Below are positions 24,191 through 34,614 of a stretch of 64,000 bases of DNA, piece by piece (positions within the stretch are counted from its first letter, which is position 1; each line of letters opens with the position of its first letter). The notes beneath the pieces were generated by a model. That model was not told the DNA's origin and did not search any database. It saw only the letters and a program-made list of their open reading frames with translations. Source of the stretch: Epiperipatus broadwayi (taxonomy: Eukaryota > Onychophora > Udeonychophora > Euonychophora > Peripatidae); the NCBI GenBank assembly GCA_028023455.1, contig JAQFVV010006274.1, positions 1,362,001 to 1,426,000 of the forward strand. Direction: 5' to 3'. Made by a program: the position numbers and the translations under genes.

Positions 24191-24897
24191 TTTAATGTGA
24201 TGGTTTCCTGCCATTTTTTTTAGTGTAGTCCCTTCCCAACACCTTTTTTAATTATAGTGCCTCAGGCATTTTTTTTTTTTGAAAATGAGTGTTTCTAGTC
24301 GATGACATTTATCGCTTACATGTGCCAGCAGTGTTTTTGGGTGTTTCCAAATTCAAAATGGCCATCGAGCACATACTATATCAGCACCAACTTAAATACC
24401 CCCTATTTAATATTATTTCATTAACTTTCTATTTTAATACATTGATTGTCTCTCACCAATCATACACTGTTATCAGTATTATTGTTCATAGTTTTACCTT
24501 GTAGTCAAATTATAGTTGTTACATTTTTGAATATTTTTAGTATTTGACATTATGTTATGTCCCAAAGCTAATGCTTATAATGGCAAATGTATTATAATAA
24601 TTTACAATTTAATACAAAATAGCAATTTACATTCATTGATTCTTTTTACAACTTCTTTTAATATTTGAATGCCAACTACTTTTTAAGTAATCTTATTTAA
24701 ATCCAACTTGTTCTTTTAGTTGACTTAAATCCCAAGTTTTTGTAGGTGATTTTTAATAATTTTAATGTATATTTTAAAGACAAATATTAATGAAGCCTAA
24801 TAGATTTGTGATTTCTAATATTTTCTTTTTTAATATTATTATTTATTTATTTGGCACACACACTCCTTGTTTTCTTTAGCAAAAATATCATCTAAAA

Positions 24898-26388
24898 CAG
24901 TGGTCTTCAACCACCGGTTCATGCTAGACTGGCAAGAAAGTTTGTAATAACAAAATAATAAGATTTTAAACTTTTAATTAATACAAACAATTTTATTTAT
25001 TTTTTTCATCGCATTTTTACCCAATTAAAAAAAAAAAACAGAACAAAAACAAAATCTAATCAATCATACATAAATTAATTTGTTTTTCTACTTATCACAT
25101 ATGTTTATGGGGGAGGGGTAGAAAAAAATTTTATTGTACAAACTCCGGTTGTCTTTTGATAGCCAATCACAGCCGCTTGTCAGCATTATTGATCTCTTAA
25201 ATTTTTTCTACTCTCTTAATATCTCATTTTTAATGTTTTTTTTTGGCTATACTGCAATTTTTTTTTTTTTGCTTTAACTTTTATTTTTGAAATCAATTTT
25301 TATTACCTTTTTTAAAAAATAAAAACCAAAAAATAAGTTCTCTCTCTAACTTTTACAAAGTATTTCTCAATACAGTCCCACCACCTCAAAATAAAGTAAG
25401 ATCAAAACTTTTGACTTTTTCAAGTTTCAGTTTTGTTTTTTGTTTTGTTTTAAAATACAACCACTTTTTTTTAGCTTATAAGGCAATATCTTTTTTGCTT
25501 TTATTTTTATACCGCTGATATACTAAAACTTTTATTTTTAAAACCAATTTTAATTACCTTTTTTAAAAAATAAAAACAAACCAAAAATATCTTGTGTCTC
25601 AGTGAAGACAAAGTATTTCTCAACCCACTCCTCCAAAAAAATTAAAATAAGATCTTTCTTGACTTTAACTTTTATTTTTGAAATCAGTTTTTATCACCTT
25701 TTTTTTTAAAAAAAAAAAACAACCAAAAAATTTCTGTCTCTAACTTTTACAAAGTATTTCTCAATCCCCCCCCCCCCCCCAAATTAAAATAATATCAAAA
25801 CTTTTAACTTTTTCAAGTTTCGTTTTCTTTTTTTTTTTTGTCTGTGGGTTTAAAAATACGCCCACTTTTTTTTGGCCTAGAAGGCAATATTTTTTTGGCT
25901 TTATTTGTATACCACTAAAATAGTAAAACTTATTTTTAAAACCAATTTCTGTTACCTTTTTTAAAAAATAAAACAAACAAAAAATAACTTTGTTGTCTAT
26001 CTTTTGTCTCAGTGATGACAAATTATTTCTGAACCCACTCCCCTCCCCCCAAATTAAAATAAGATCAAAACTTTTGACTTTTTCAACATTCAGGTGAATA
26101 ACATTTTATTCTTGCATGTTTTAACAATGAAATAATAAACGTAGAAATGCAAGCACATTAATGAGAATGATTGTTATTGTACTGTTTTTTGTAGCAGTAT
26201 GACTGCACAACTCGAGAAAGAGTGTTCAGCATGTGAAGGTATGCAACACCATTACAATACACAATAACTAGGGTGCTATTTTGGTCAGTTATAACAATTA
26301 TGATTATTTAAGGCTAAGCAGGTTACATCTTTAAGAAAATTTAACTGTAAACTTTTGTTGGTCCGCGAAAAAAAGGTTGAAGACCACT
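24898..26388. mobile_element. Non-autonomous hAT element with terminal inverted repeats
   Basis: The left end CAGTGGTCTTCAACCACCGG and right end AAAGGTTGAAGACCACTT are inverted repeats of the classic hAT type (CAGTGGTTCTCAACC-like). Flanking octamers (ATCTAAAA / TTCTAATT) share five bases, a weak target duplication. There is no transposase. The interior is mostly a tandem repeat. It looks like a deletion derivative or MITE mobilised by a hAT such as that at 9.8-11.9 kb, although its TIR differs from that element's ends. Confidence 0.75.
25275..26090. repeat. Internal tandem repeat of the hAT MITE, about 395 bp period
   Basis: Two long units (from about 25275 and 25668) are each built of two related half-units starting at 25275, 25525, 25668 and 25925. 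Shared strings include AAATCAATTTTTATTACC, TTACAAAGTATTTCTCAA and ATCAAAACTTTTGACTTTTT. One unit contains a run of about 14 C. Confidence 0.85.
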
Positions 26389-26439
26389 TTTCTAATTTGT
26401 TTGTTTATATTTTTCTTCAGATAGTGTATCATTGAAGTT

Positions 26440-28000
26440 GCACAGTTAGATATAGCAAAGTTCACAACTCCACTGTAGACTTTTCTATTTCAGCAAAGGA
26501 TTTCTTTTGATAAGTCAAAGCAATATCATCAGCATAGATGCAATTCCTACATTCTGTTTTTGAAAAATCACTCATGATATTATATATTAAATAAAGTAAA
26601 TGAGAGAACTGAACCATGTGATATGCCTTTCTATAAAATTGTGTACCTATTATGATTATCATTTAATGTTCATTGAATTTTTCTATTGGAGATTATTTTG
26701 TCAAGTAAATAAAGGTTTTTCTGCTTATAAGTATTTTAGAAATTTTTCAAAGACTATTTTCCCAAACGGAATTATAAGCCGAAGTCTGATCTAGAAAGGT
26801 AGCACTGGTTTGTAATTTATTTTGAAATCTTTTTTATGTGAGATGTTTAAAATAAACTCGTTTATAGCAGCATATTTTCCACTAAATCCAGCCTACTTTG
26901 TTGATAAATGATTCTCAACTATTGACAATTTTTCTGTTAATATGATTCTTTTGAAAAGCTTATAGGGAATACCTAATACTGGTTGGTATTGGACAACAAT
27001 ATTTTGGATCATTTCTAGGCTTATTTAATTTAAGACTGCTATATTTTTATGCCAACATTTTGGAATAATTTGTTTTAATAATATTGCTAAATAGTTTTTT
27101 CCGACTTTCACAGTATTATTCTAATATCAATTTAATAAAAATCTAGAATGTTGGTTTAAACTTGTTCTCGATTATCTTAACCAGGAAAGGTCACATGAAC
27201 AGATAGCATGCTTCCAGAATTTTATCTTTATTAAATATCAATATTTCTCTTGCATTCTTCCAATTGTCTATATATTCCTTTTTATTTAAATCTTTGGTAT
27301 ATGATACTGAACAATTTCTCACTCTTGTCAAGTGCTTTTAAAACATCTATTTTCCATTTATATAAATTTCATGGAATGTCTCACCTTTCATTTAAAAATT
27401 GTGATATTCAGATGTTGTTTAATGAATTTTTTTTTTCTTTATCACTTTGTAATTCTTTTTATTAATAATGGCATTGTTTCTTTTTGTTGTTGAAATAAGT
27501 TTTCTTCATAGAAAATATTTTGTTATATCATTGAGAATTTTATTACCTTCTGTAACTTTTCTTATCATTTCATAGTCATATTTTCTTGTATATCATTAAC
27601 TCTTTTCCATACCATTTTACAAAATTTTAGATATTTGATTTTTCTGAATCTTTTTTAAAAATATTTTTATAATTCTATAATTTTACTGGTGAGTTTTTTT
27701 TTTTGTCCCTGTTATCTATATATTTATTGTTTTCAGGGTATTTGTTATTATGAATCTTTGGAAAAGTCTGTTAATAATTTTAAACATTTAGTAAGTCCTA
27801 GTTGAAATTCAACGGAGAATTTTTAAAGGTTAATAGTATCAGTTGTTGATAATGTCATTAATAGATTTTGTCATTTGTTTTTGCATTTGCTCATTTAACA
27901 TTCATTAATTGACCATTATATAAAACACATATTTTCTTTTCATCAAACTATAATTCTATTTTTTTGTTTTCTTATTTGGATGTTATTATACTCACTTCCC
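26440..28000 (-). pseudogene. Jockey-like non-LTR reverse transcriptase, degraded
   Basis: On the minus strand the RT blocks appear in order although broken by stops and frameshifts. An NDPKYCCPIPTSIRYSL-like block (RPISLLS/YKLFE, about 27010-26950) is followed by SIVENHLSTKQAGF-like residues (about 26900). FQNKLQTSATFLD-like residues (about 26800) come next. The catalytic block is CIYADDIALTYQKKSFAEIE (26480-26560). The YADD box is intact. The family normally continues with thumb and knuckle regions beyond this point, but the match stops near 26440, just past the hAT MITE boundary at 26388. The upstream part (27400-28000) is probably the linker and endonuclease side but is not recognisable in detail. 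Confidence 0.75.
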
Positions 28001-28275
28001 TTGTTACATTTAAAAACTATATCAACATATAGTAATGGTCATTTATTTTATTTTATCTCTTTTTTTGTGTGAAGAATCTCATAATTGTTTAATATAAAAT
28101 TTTAATATTGGATATGTTGTTTGGATCATATATCACCATATATCAGAAGAACCTGGAACTTCAAGAAAAGAATACAATCCCATTCCCGTACTCATATATA
28201 TTATAATACTTTATATAGTTTTTCTTAAATAATATATGTAATGATTGTCAAAACTAAATGGGTTTGTAAGTAATA

Positions 28276-28419
28276 ATTAAAAACTGCTCAACACTTAGAT
28301 AATTCCAATATTAATAACAATCAACAATTTCAAACTGTTAAAAGGTTACCTTGACAACAGTTTGAAATTGTTGATAGTTATTGATATTGGGATTGTCTAA
28401 GTGTTGACTGGTTTTTAAT
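28276..28419. repeat. Long near-perfect hairpin, 64 bp arms
   Basis: The arms at 28276-28339 and 28356-28419 are reverse complements at about 57 of 64 positions, around a 16 bp loop. Inner arms: CAACAATTTCAAACTGTT pairing with AACAGTTTGAAATTGTTG. Several mismatches would be G-U pairs in RNA. It could be a small MITE, a miRNA-like precursor or a self-folding repeat. Confidence 0.9.
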
Positions 28420-28429
28420 GGTTTATGTA

Positions 28430-29205
28430 GTTTATATTCTAAATATAATTAATTTAATTGACTAAATTTATAAATTATCATTCTCAATCACCTTTCATAT
28501 TCTATTACATGCTCTGTACTTCAATTCTTCTTTGCACTTTTTCATTCTATTTTGAAAATATATAACTTTTTTTTTAACCTGTGATTAAATCCTGGTTTCA
28601 TGGAAGTCTTAAACTTCAGACTTATTCAACATTAAATTGGAATATGCTTAATTTTTTATTTACAAAGAAAAGAAATTTGAAAAATATATGACAAAATTAT
28701 CTTTCCCCTAAATAATAATGATTATTAAAAATATCTTCCTGCTTATGCAATTATAAGTGGATATTATGTCTTTTTTGACTAATGTTACTATAAATTATAT
28801 ATTTATTCCAATCTTATATGTGGCTTGATCTATTTTTATAAATATATTAATTACTGCTATACCTCAAATAATAGAGACACTAAGTAATTCTGTTTATAAT
28901 GTTATAAAAGTCAAGTTTAAATATTTTCAATGTTTATCTGATGTATATCATTAATTTATCTATGTTGATGTTTGTCTAATGTAAGATAGTAATAAATAAA
29001 AAATAAAATATTTTAAAATACATTTTAAACTAAACGTAATTATAAAATTTTATATAAATTATTTCTAAAATATTCAAAAAAGAGAAACTTTTATCAAATC
29101 TTAACTTTAAAAAATCACTTCTTATAATTTGTGCTTAATAAAAATACAATTTTTTAGCTTTCCTATTGAGGTTTTTTTAGATACTTGTAAACCAAGATGG
29201 CTGTC
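28430..29205. other. Unassigned AT-rich intronic sequence
   Basis: No translated similarity or repeat end was recognised. Confidence 0.5.
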
Positions 29206-29354
29206 TGTATTTTTGATAAATATATAGTTTTGAGATGTATTTTTATATTGGACTATTTCCATAATCTAATATGACTTGAATGTTTTTAGAAAAAATTAAC
29301 TTTATTTAAATATTCCACATACATTCAACTGTTAGTAATAGCACATCAAACAGG

Positions 29355-29415
29355 TTAGTATATGCACAACGTTTCGAGAGGTATTATTCTCCCCTTTTTT
29401 TCAGGTGTTGCTGGC
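29355..29415 (-). promoter_or_regulatory. Conserved CTGA-stem-GAAACGTTG motif near the Penelope 3' end
   Basis: The minus strand reads ACCTGA, an A/G run, AGAATAATACCTCTCGAAAC and GTTGTGCATATACTAACC. The plus copy has the equivalent CTTGAAGA...GAAACCTTGTG (32750-32790), and the 20.9 kb element has CTTGATAATGACTACA...GTTGAAATGTTG. The order CTGA(N)GA, stem, GAAA resembles a hammerhead ribozyme core. Whether it is one is untested. Confidence 0.4.
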
Positions 29416-29438
29416 CTGACCAGTGACAGTACTAGCAT

Positions 29439-29522
29439 GAGATTCGAACCTGGACCCTTAGATTGTTGAATATTAAATTTTTAGGATAATGCTTTAATCA
29501 TCTGAGCCATCCTGCCAAAGGC
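29439..29522 (-). ncRNA. tRNA-like (SINE-head) segment in the minus Penelope copy
   Basis: The minus strand shows a box A-like GGATGGCTCAGATGATTAA and a box B-like GGTTCGAATCT about 50 bases further on. These are internal RNA polymerase III promoter elements. It lies between the GIY-YIG domain and the 3' terminus. Confidence 0.7.
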
Positions 29523-31299
29523 AACATCCAGTAAAAATTTCATATACTTATCTATCTATGAGGTTTGTTCTGATTTTTCCACTTTTTCCTAAGAGCAAAG
29601 TTGATTAGTAGTTTCCATACATTATATATAGTCACACTAAGTTGGCTTATGGACTTTTTTGCCATTATCATGTGAGCAGCTTCTTTAAATTTTCTTCTTT
29701 GTACCTTTTCTTCTCTATCCAATATTTTGTATTTTCACAATTGGGATGATTGGTCTCACTAATATATGTTCTTCCACATTCACATTCATAGATGCAGTTT
29801 TTTCTTTTCAGAATTTCAAGTTTAGACTTTGTAGATGTTAGAATTCCTCCTAGGGTGGTATATGGCTTTGGAAAGCTGGACTGATGTTATACTGATTACA
29901 ATTTTTTTTTAATTTATGTGCTAATTTTGGAATGTATGGGTACATTACAGTGCCAATAATCGTTTTTTCTCTTGGTAGTTCTTTTTGTTGTCTATTTAAT
30001 ATTTTCTTAATAACAACTGATCGATAACCATTTTCCATAAGAGTTTGTTCTATATAAAACTTCTTTTTCCAAATCGCTGCTTTCTGAACAAACTTCTTTT
30101 GCTCTGTTGCATAGTGATAGTATAACCCCATGTTTTGTGTTTATGATATGATTGGATGTATACGCTACATATTTCCTGTATGTGTAGGTTTTCGGTAAAC
30201 TGTAGTTTTGATTTTGCCATGAGGGAGTCTTGTCACAAGAACATCTAAGAATACCCATTTTTGTTCTTGTTCTGATTCTATTGTGAATTGAATTGAAGGG
30301 GATATGTTGTGTCCATGTGTTTTCAGAAAGTTTGTAGCAGTGCTTCACCATGTGACCATACAACAAATGTATCATCCACACACCGAAGCCAAACTTTAGA
30401 TGGATATGGAGTAGTTTTTATCACTAAGGTTTCAAGTTCTTCCATGTAAATATTGCTAATCGGGGAGACAATGGTGAGACCATAGTCATTCCTTAATTTT
30501 TTAAAAAGAATTTGTGTTATATTGAAAGTAGGTTGTTTTTATACCCAATGTTAATAGTTCCATTATACTGTCCATAGGAAGAGCTGTTTTGGTTTGTAAA
30601 CTATTATCACCATTTCATCTTTTTCTTACAATAGACAATGCTTCTTCACATTGTACATTCATGAATAAACTTTCCACATCAAAGCTTACCAGTAAGTCAG
30701 TTCTTTCGATTTTCATGTTCTTGATTAAAACAAAGTGTCTAGAATCCCTGACAAAGGACTGGGTCTTGTATGCCAACAGACTTCGAACTTTGAGAAGAAA
30801 TCTTGCCAAATTTTGGCAAGGAATATCTCTAGAACTAACAATAGAACTTAATGGAATATGATACTTATGGATTTTAGGTAGACCATAAAGATAAGGAATT
30901 TTGCTGAAATATGATGTTATTTTACTTTTTTCTGAATCAGTGAAGTACCTGCGATGCTTTCGGAGTAATGCTTGTATCTTTGTTTCTGTACTTGGTATCA
31001 GATTTTTTTGCCACTTTTGTATATTAGCCAGCTGTGAGGAGTTTTTGTATTTTGTTGTCAGAATCAGTTGTATCCATTACACGTGTTGCATTGTCTTTTA
31101 TCAGCAGGGAGAATAATTATAGATTTTTTTATTTTGAGAGATTTTATTGCTTTCATCTCATCATAGGATGATATGTTCGACTTCAATTTTTCTTGCTTGT
31201 CAAGTGTTCTTTTTATTCACTAATGTAATTCTGCTGCTTCTTCTAAAGAGTTTTTGAGTGACTTCATCAGTGGTTGCCATTATGTCTAATAAAGCATAT

Positions 31300-32970
31300 T
31301 AGATGGTCTTTTATTAGGATTCTAGATACTTTGTAGCATTAATCAAAAACATGTAAATTGAAAGATCTGACTTACTGGTAAGCTTTGATGTGGAAAATTT
31401 ATTCTTGAATGTATTGTAATGAACAGATTAAATGGTGATAATAGTTTACAAACCAGAAGAGCTCTTCCTATTGACAATATAATGGAACTATTAACATTCT
31501 GCATAAAAACAACCTACTTTCAATATATCACAGAATTCTTTCAACAAAATCAAGGAATGACTATGAGCTCACCATTGTCTCTCCTGATTAGCAATATTTA
31601 CATGGAAGAACTTGAAACCTTATCCATAAAAGCTACTCCATATCCACCTAAAGTTTGGCTTCAGTATGTGGATGACAACATTTGTTGTATGGCCTCATGG
31701 TGAAGCACTACTACAAACTTTCTGGAAACACATCAACATCATTTCCCTTTCAATTAACTTCACAATAGAATCAGAACAAGAACCCAAATTGGCAGTCTTA
31801 GATGTTCTTGTGACAAGTCTCCCTCATGGCAAAATTAAAACTACAGCTTACTGAAAACCTACACATACAGTAAAATACCTAGCCTCTACATCCAATCACA
31901 CCAGAAACACAAAACATAGAGTTATACTATCACTATGGAACAGGAAAAAAGAAGTTTGTTCAGAAACCAGCAATTTGGAAAAAGAAAAGATTTATGTAGA
32001 ACAAACTCTTATGAAAATTACTTATTCATCAGCTGTTATTAAGAAAACCTTAAATAGACAACAAAAAAGAACCAACAAGAGAAAAGAAAATTATTGGTAC
32101 TGTAGCATACCCATACATTCCAAAAATAGCAGATAAATTAAGGAAAATCTGCAATTAGTATAACATCAGAACAGCTTTTCAGAGTCATACTATACTACAA
32201 GGAATTCTAACATCTACAAAGCCTAAAGTTTAAATGCTGAAAAAAAACTGCATCTCTGAAATACCATGTGAATTTGGGAGAACATATATTGGTGAGACCC
32301 GTCATCCCATTGAAAAGCACTTGCAAGAATACAAACTGATGATTAGAAGAGAGAAAACAGATGTGCCTAAGATAGCAGACCATCTATGTGCCAATGAACA
32401 TATGTTCAATTGGTAAAATACAAAAATATTGGATAGAGAAGAAAAGGTACAAAAAAGAAAATTTAAAGAAGCTGCTCACATGACAATGGCAAAAAATCCC
32501 ATAAGCCAACCTAGTGTGACTATTCATAATATATGGAAACCACTAAGCAACTTTGCTCTTAAGAAAAAGTGGAGAAATTAGTAGGAATCTCATAGATAAG
32601 CATATGAAATTTCTTTTGACTGTTGCCTTTGGCCGGATGGCTCAGTTGATTAGAGCCTTACCTTAAAAATTCAATACTCAAAAATCTAAGAGTCTAGGTT
32701 CAAATCCCTTCCTAGTACTGTCACTGGTCAGACTAGCATCACTTGAAGAATATGGGAGAATAATACCTTTTGAAACCTTGTGCATATACTAACCTGTTTG
32801 ATGTGCTATTATTAACAGTTGAATGTATTTGGAATATTTAAATAAAGTTAGATTTTTCTAAAGATATTCAATACTCATATTAGATGATGGAAATTGTCAA
32901 ATATAAAAATAAAACTAGAACACCACTATCACAAACCTTCAGGAAAACACGTATAGTTTTGAGAGTCTAC
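31300..32970 (+). pseudogene. Penelope-like retroelement, plus-strand copy (5'-truncated)
   Basis: Homology to the minus copy begins at about 31312 (GGATTCTAGATACTTTG), after the upstream DKG and PKIHK blocks, so this copy lacks the N-terminal part. The RT palm reads SFDVENLFLNV, then NQGMTMSSPLSLLISNIYME and WLQYVDDNICCM (31419-31703), which keeps the YVDD box. EPKLAVLDVLVTSLPHGKI follows. The GIY-YIG domain reads CEFGRTYIGETRHPIEKHLQ (from 32262) with ADHLCANEHMF, and the reading region ends at TAG 32579-32581. Frameshifts and stops (for example after LFLNV, at 31702 and at 32415) break it. A tRNA-like segment and terminus follow, with homology to the other copy ending near 32970. Confidence 0.88.
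32629..32710 (+). ncRNA. tRNA-like (SINE-head) segment in the plus Penelope copy
   Basis: It begins GGCCGGATGGCTCAGTTGAT (box A-like) and reaches GGTTCAAATCCC (box B-like) about 45 bases later. The position relative to the element's 3' end is the same as in the minus copy. It does not fold convincingly into a functional tRNA by eye, so it is a SINE-type derivative. Confidence 0.75.
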
Positions 32971-32974
32971 AATC

Positions 32975-34448
32975 TGAAGAAGATGTGTTAGTTATTAAAT
33001 TAAAACAAAATTAATAAATCAATTGCTAAATTTTAGAAAAAGGAATAAATTCCAATAAATTTTATTTGAAGGTTTATTTCAATTCTTTACTTATAATATG
33101 GGAAGCAACGAATGATGAGATGTTCTCAACATTGTTGTACTTTGGCTCAATTCAGCACATTTCTTTTTGTCAGGAGTTTTTTTTTTGTAAATTCTCATAT
33201 AATAAATATTTAGGCCCTTCCCATCACAGAGCATGATGCAGTGGAATATTTCAAGAGGTATGAGATCCTGTCCTTCTGAAAAGTGTGCATTAATGATCAT
33301 GAATGGTTGCACATCTCCATGGTTTCATTTTTCTGTCTATAAGTTAATATAAACAAAAGAAAATAAACTAAATATTTATAATTAATTTTTCCACAATGAT
33401 TTATTAGTAATAAAAAATAAAGTGTAAATATTAAATGTAGCATTTTTTAGCAGGTATTTTTTTGCAAACATTTTTTGGTGGCCCCCAAAACTGTAGGTTT
33501 ATCAAAAATATGGGCTGCGATCTTGGTTTACTGGAAAACTCAAAAGTACTTTTTTTTATTTTTATTTTGGTGTGCATACTATATTAAAATATATATATTT
33601 AATGATATTTTCGTAGTTGAAAATAATTATTATTAAATGATTCATGGCACAACCTCATTTGCTGTTTGGAAACAATTATTTGAATATGAACTTATATTAA
33701 CATTTGCAGCTTTTTTGTGAAGTTTTTTATGGTTGATGGTATTTCATCATTTAAACACAATTATTATTTTCTTATATGGATATTGTCATCATTTAAATAA
33801 TACTGGCTGAAATCTCCTCTCCCCCATAGTTGCTGTCATAATCTCACTATTAACAAAGTTAATTCAAGTTTTTATTTTTTCATGATGGCTAACATCATTT
33901 CATCTTTTAAATAATTTTAGTTGTAGTTTTTTTTTTTTTTTCATAGCTGCTGGATGTCCTTTTATAGTAGAAGATATACATCAGTTTCATTATTCAGAAT
34001 AATTTGACTTTTCCAGAAGAGATTTTTTCTTTATCTACTGAAACATTGTTTATTTTCTTAGCATAAAACTTATTTTTAGATAGTATGCACCAGTATTGAA
34101 AGCAATTTTTCAGATACTTGTAAAAGCTAAAAATTATTAGTTCATGTGGGTTGAACAGATTTAAATAATTGTCAATATTTGTTTTTTTCCCTTCAAATTC
34201 TTTCTGATATAAAATTTATAAAATTAATAAAACATACTTATGAGAAATCAACAACAGTTTTTTTTTACACCTTGTTTTTCTTATTTGACTTTACTTTTAA
34301 TGCCATTTTAAAATTTACCTTTATGGATTCATCTTTTAGTTTTGGTGTTTCTAATTTGTCAAAGTGTTTACAATATTTGCTATAGTTTAAGATGTTTTTT
34401 TTTTTTTTTTTAAACAAAAAATAAAACAGAATTCTGGTTCTGTTTTAG
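32975..34448. other. Unassigned intronic sequence
   Basis: AT-rich with no recognised gene or repeat family. The last 20 bases form the acceptor of the exon at 34449. Confidence 0.5.
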
Positions 34449-34614
34449 GTTAGTTTATGTATGTCATTACCATCTCTGAATCCTTCCCATGAAAATGACA
34501 ATGCACCATTACCTATGGTCACAACTGGAAGTTTAAATGATTGGCATGCTACATATTTAACTTTTACCGCTCATCTCGTGCAGATTATGCTTACTAGTCA
34601 GTTTGATATTCAAG
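34449..34614 (+). CDS. Candidate internal exon, continuing the one at 19420
   Basis: The 166 bp exon starts after TGTTTTAG and ends CAAG|GTAAGA (phase 0 in, phase 1 out). It continues the first exon in frame, giving VSLCMSLPSLNPSHENDN, a short polar loop, then WHATYLTFTAHLVQIMLTSQ and FDIQ. Codon use is less AT-driven than the flanks, and both splice sites fit consensus. The helical LTFTAHLVQIMLT segment looks conserved. I do not recognise the protein with certainty; a UBR3-like E3 ubiquitin ligase is a low-confidence guess. The next exon (needing two bases to complete a codon) was not found in the remaining 29 kb, so the following intron may be very long. Confidence 0.68.

Larger units (their letters stand above)
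29210..31300 (-). pseudogene. Penelope-like retroelement, minus-strand copy (longer of a head-to-head pair)
   Basis: Minus-strand translation, with frame changes, gives the Penelope order. A DKG-like region reads IIILPADKRQC (about 31110). YGLPKIHKYHIPLSSIVSS follows (about 30860), where the family usually has PKIHKP. Then come DLLVSFDVESLFMNV (30640-30700), TMVSPLSPRLAIF and VRWMIHLL, the degenerate remnant of the catalytic RYVDD box (about 30375). The downstream GIY-YIG domain reads CECGRTYISETNHP (about 29790) and is internally deleted by about 115 bp relative to the plus copy. A tRNA-like segment (29439-29522), a CTGA...GAAACGTTG motif and a shared 3' terminus follow. Multiple stops make it inactive. 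Homology with the plus copy runs to about 29215. Confidence 0.88.
19585..34448 (+). other. Candidate 14.9 kb intron
   Basis: It runs from GTAAGA after the first exon to TGTTTTAG before the second. It is filled with transposon remnants and repeats listed separately. I found no convincing intermediate exon, though small ones could be missed. Confidence 0.55.

Noticed and set aside
24289-24504. 71-codon open frame
   Set aside because: Low-information hydrophobic translation of AT-rich DNA after a tandem repeat; no motif, splice site or start context.
30589-31116. Plus-strand open frames of 90 and 71 codons
   Set aside because: They are antisense to the minus-strand Penelope RT, which explains their openness.
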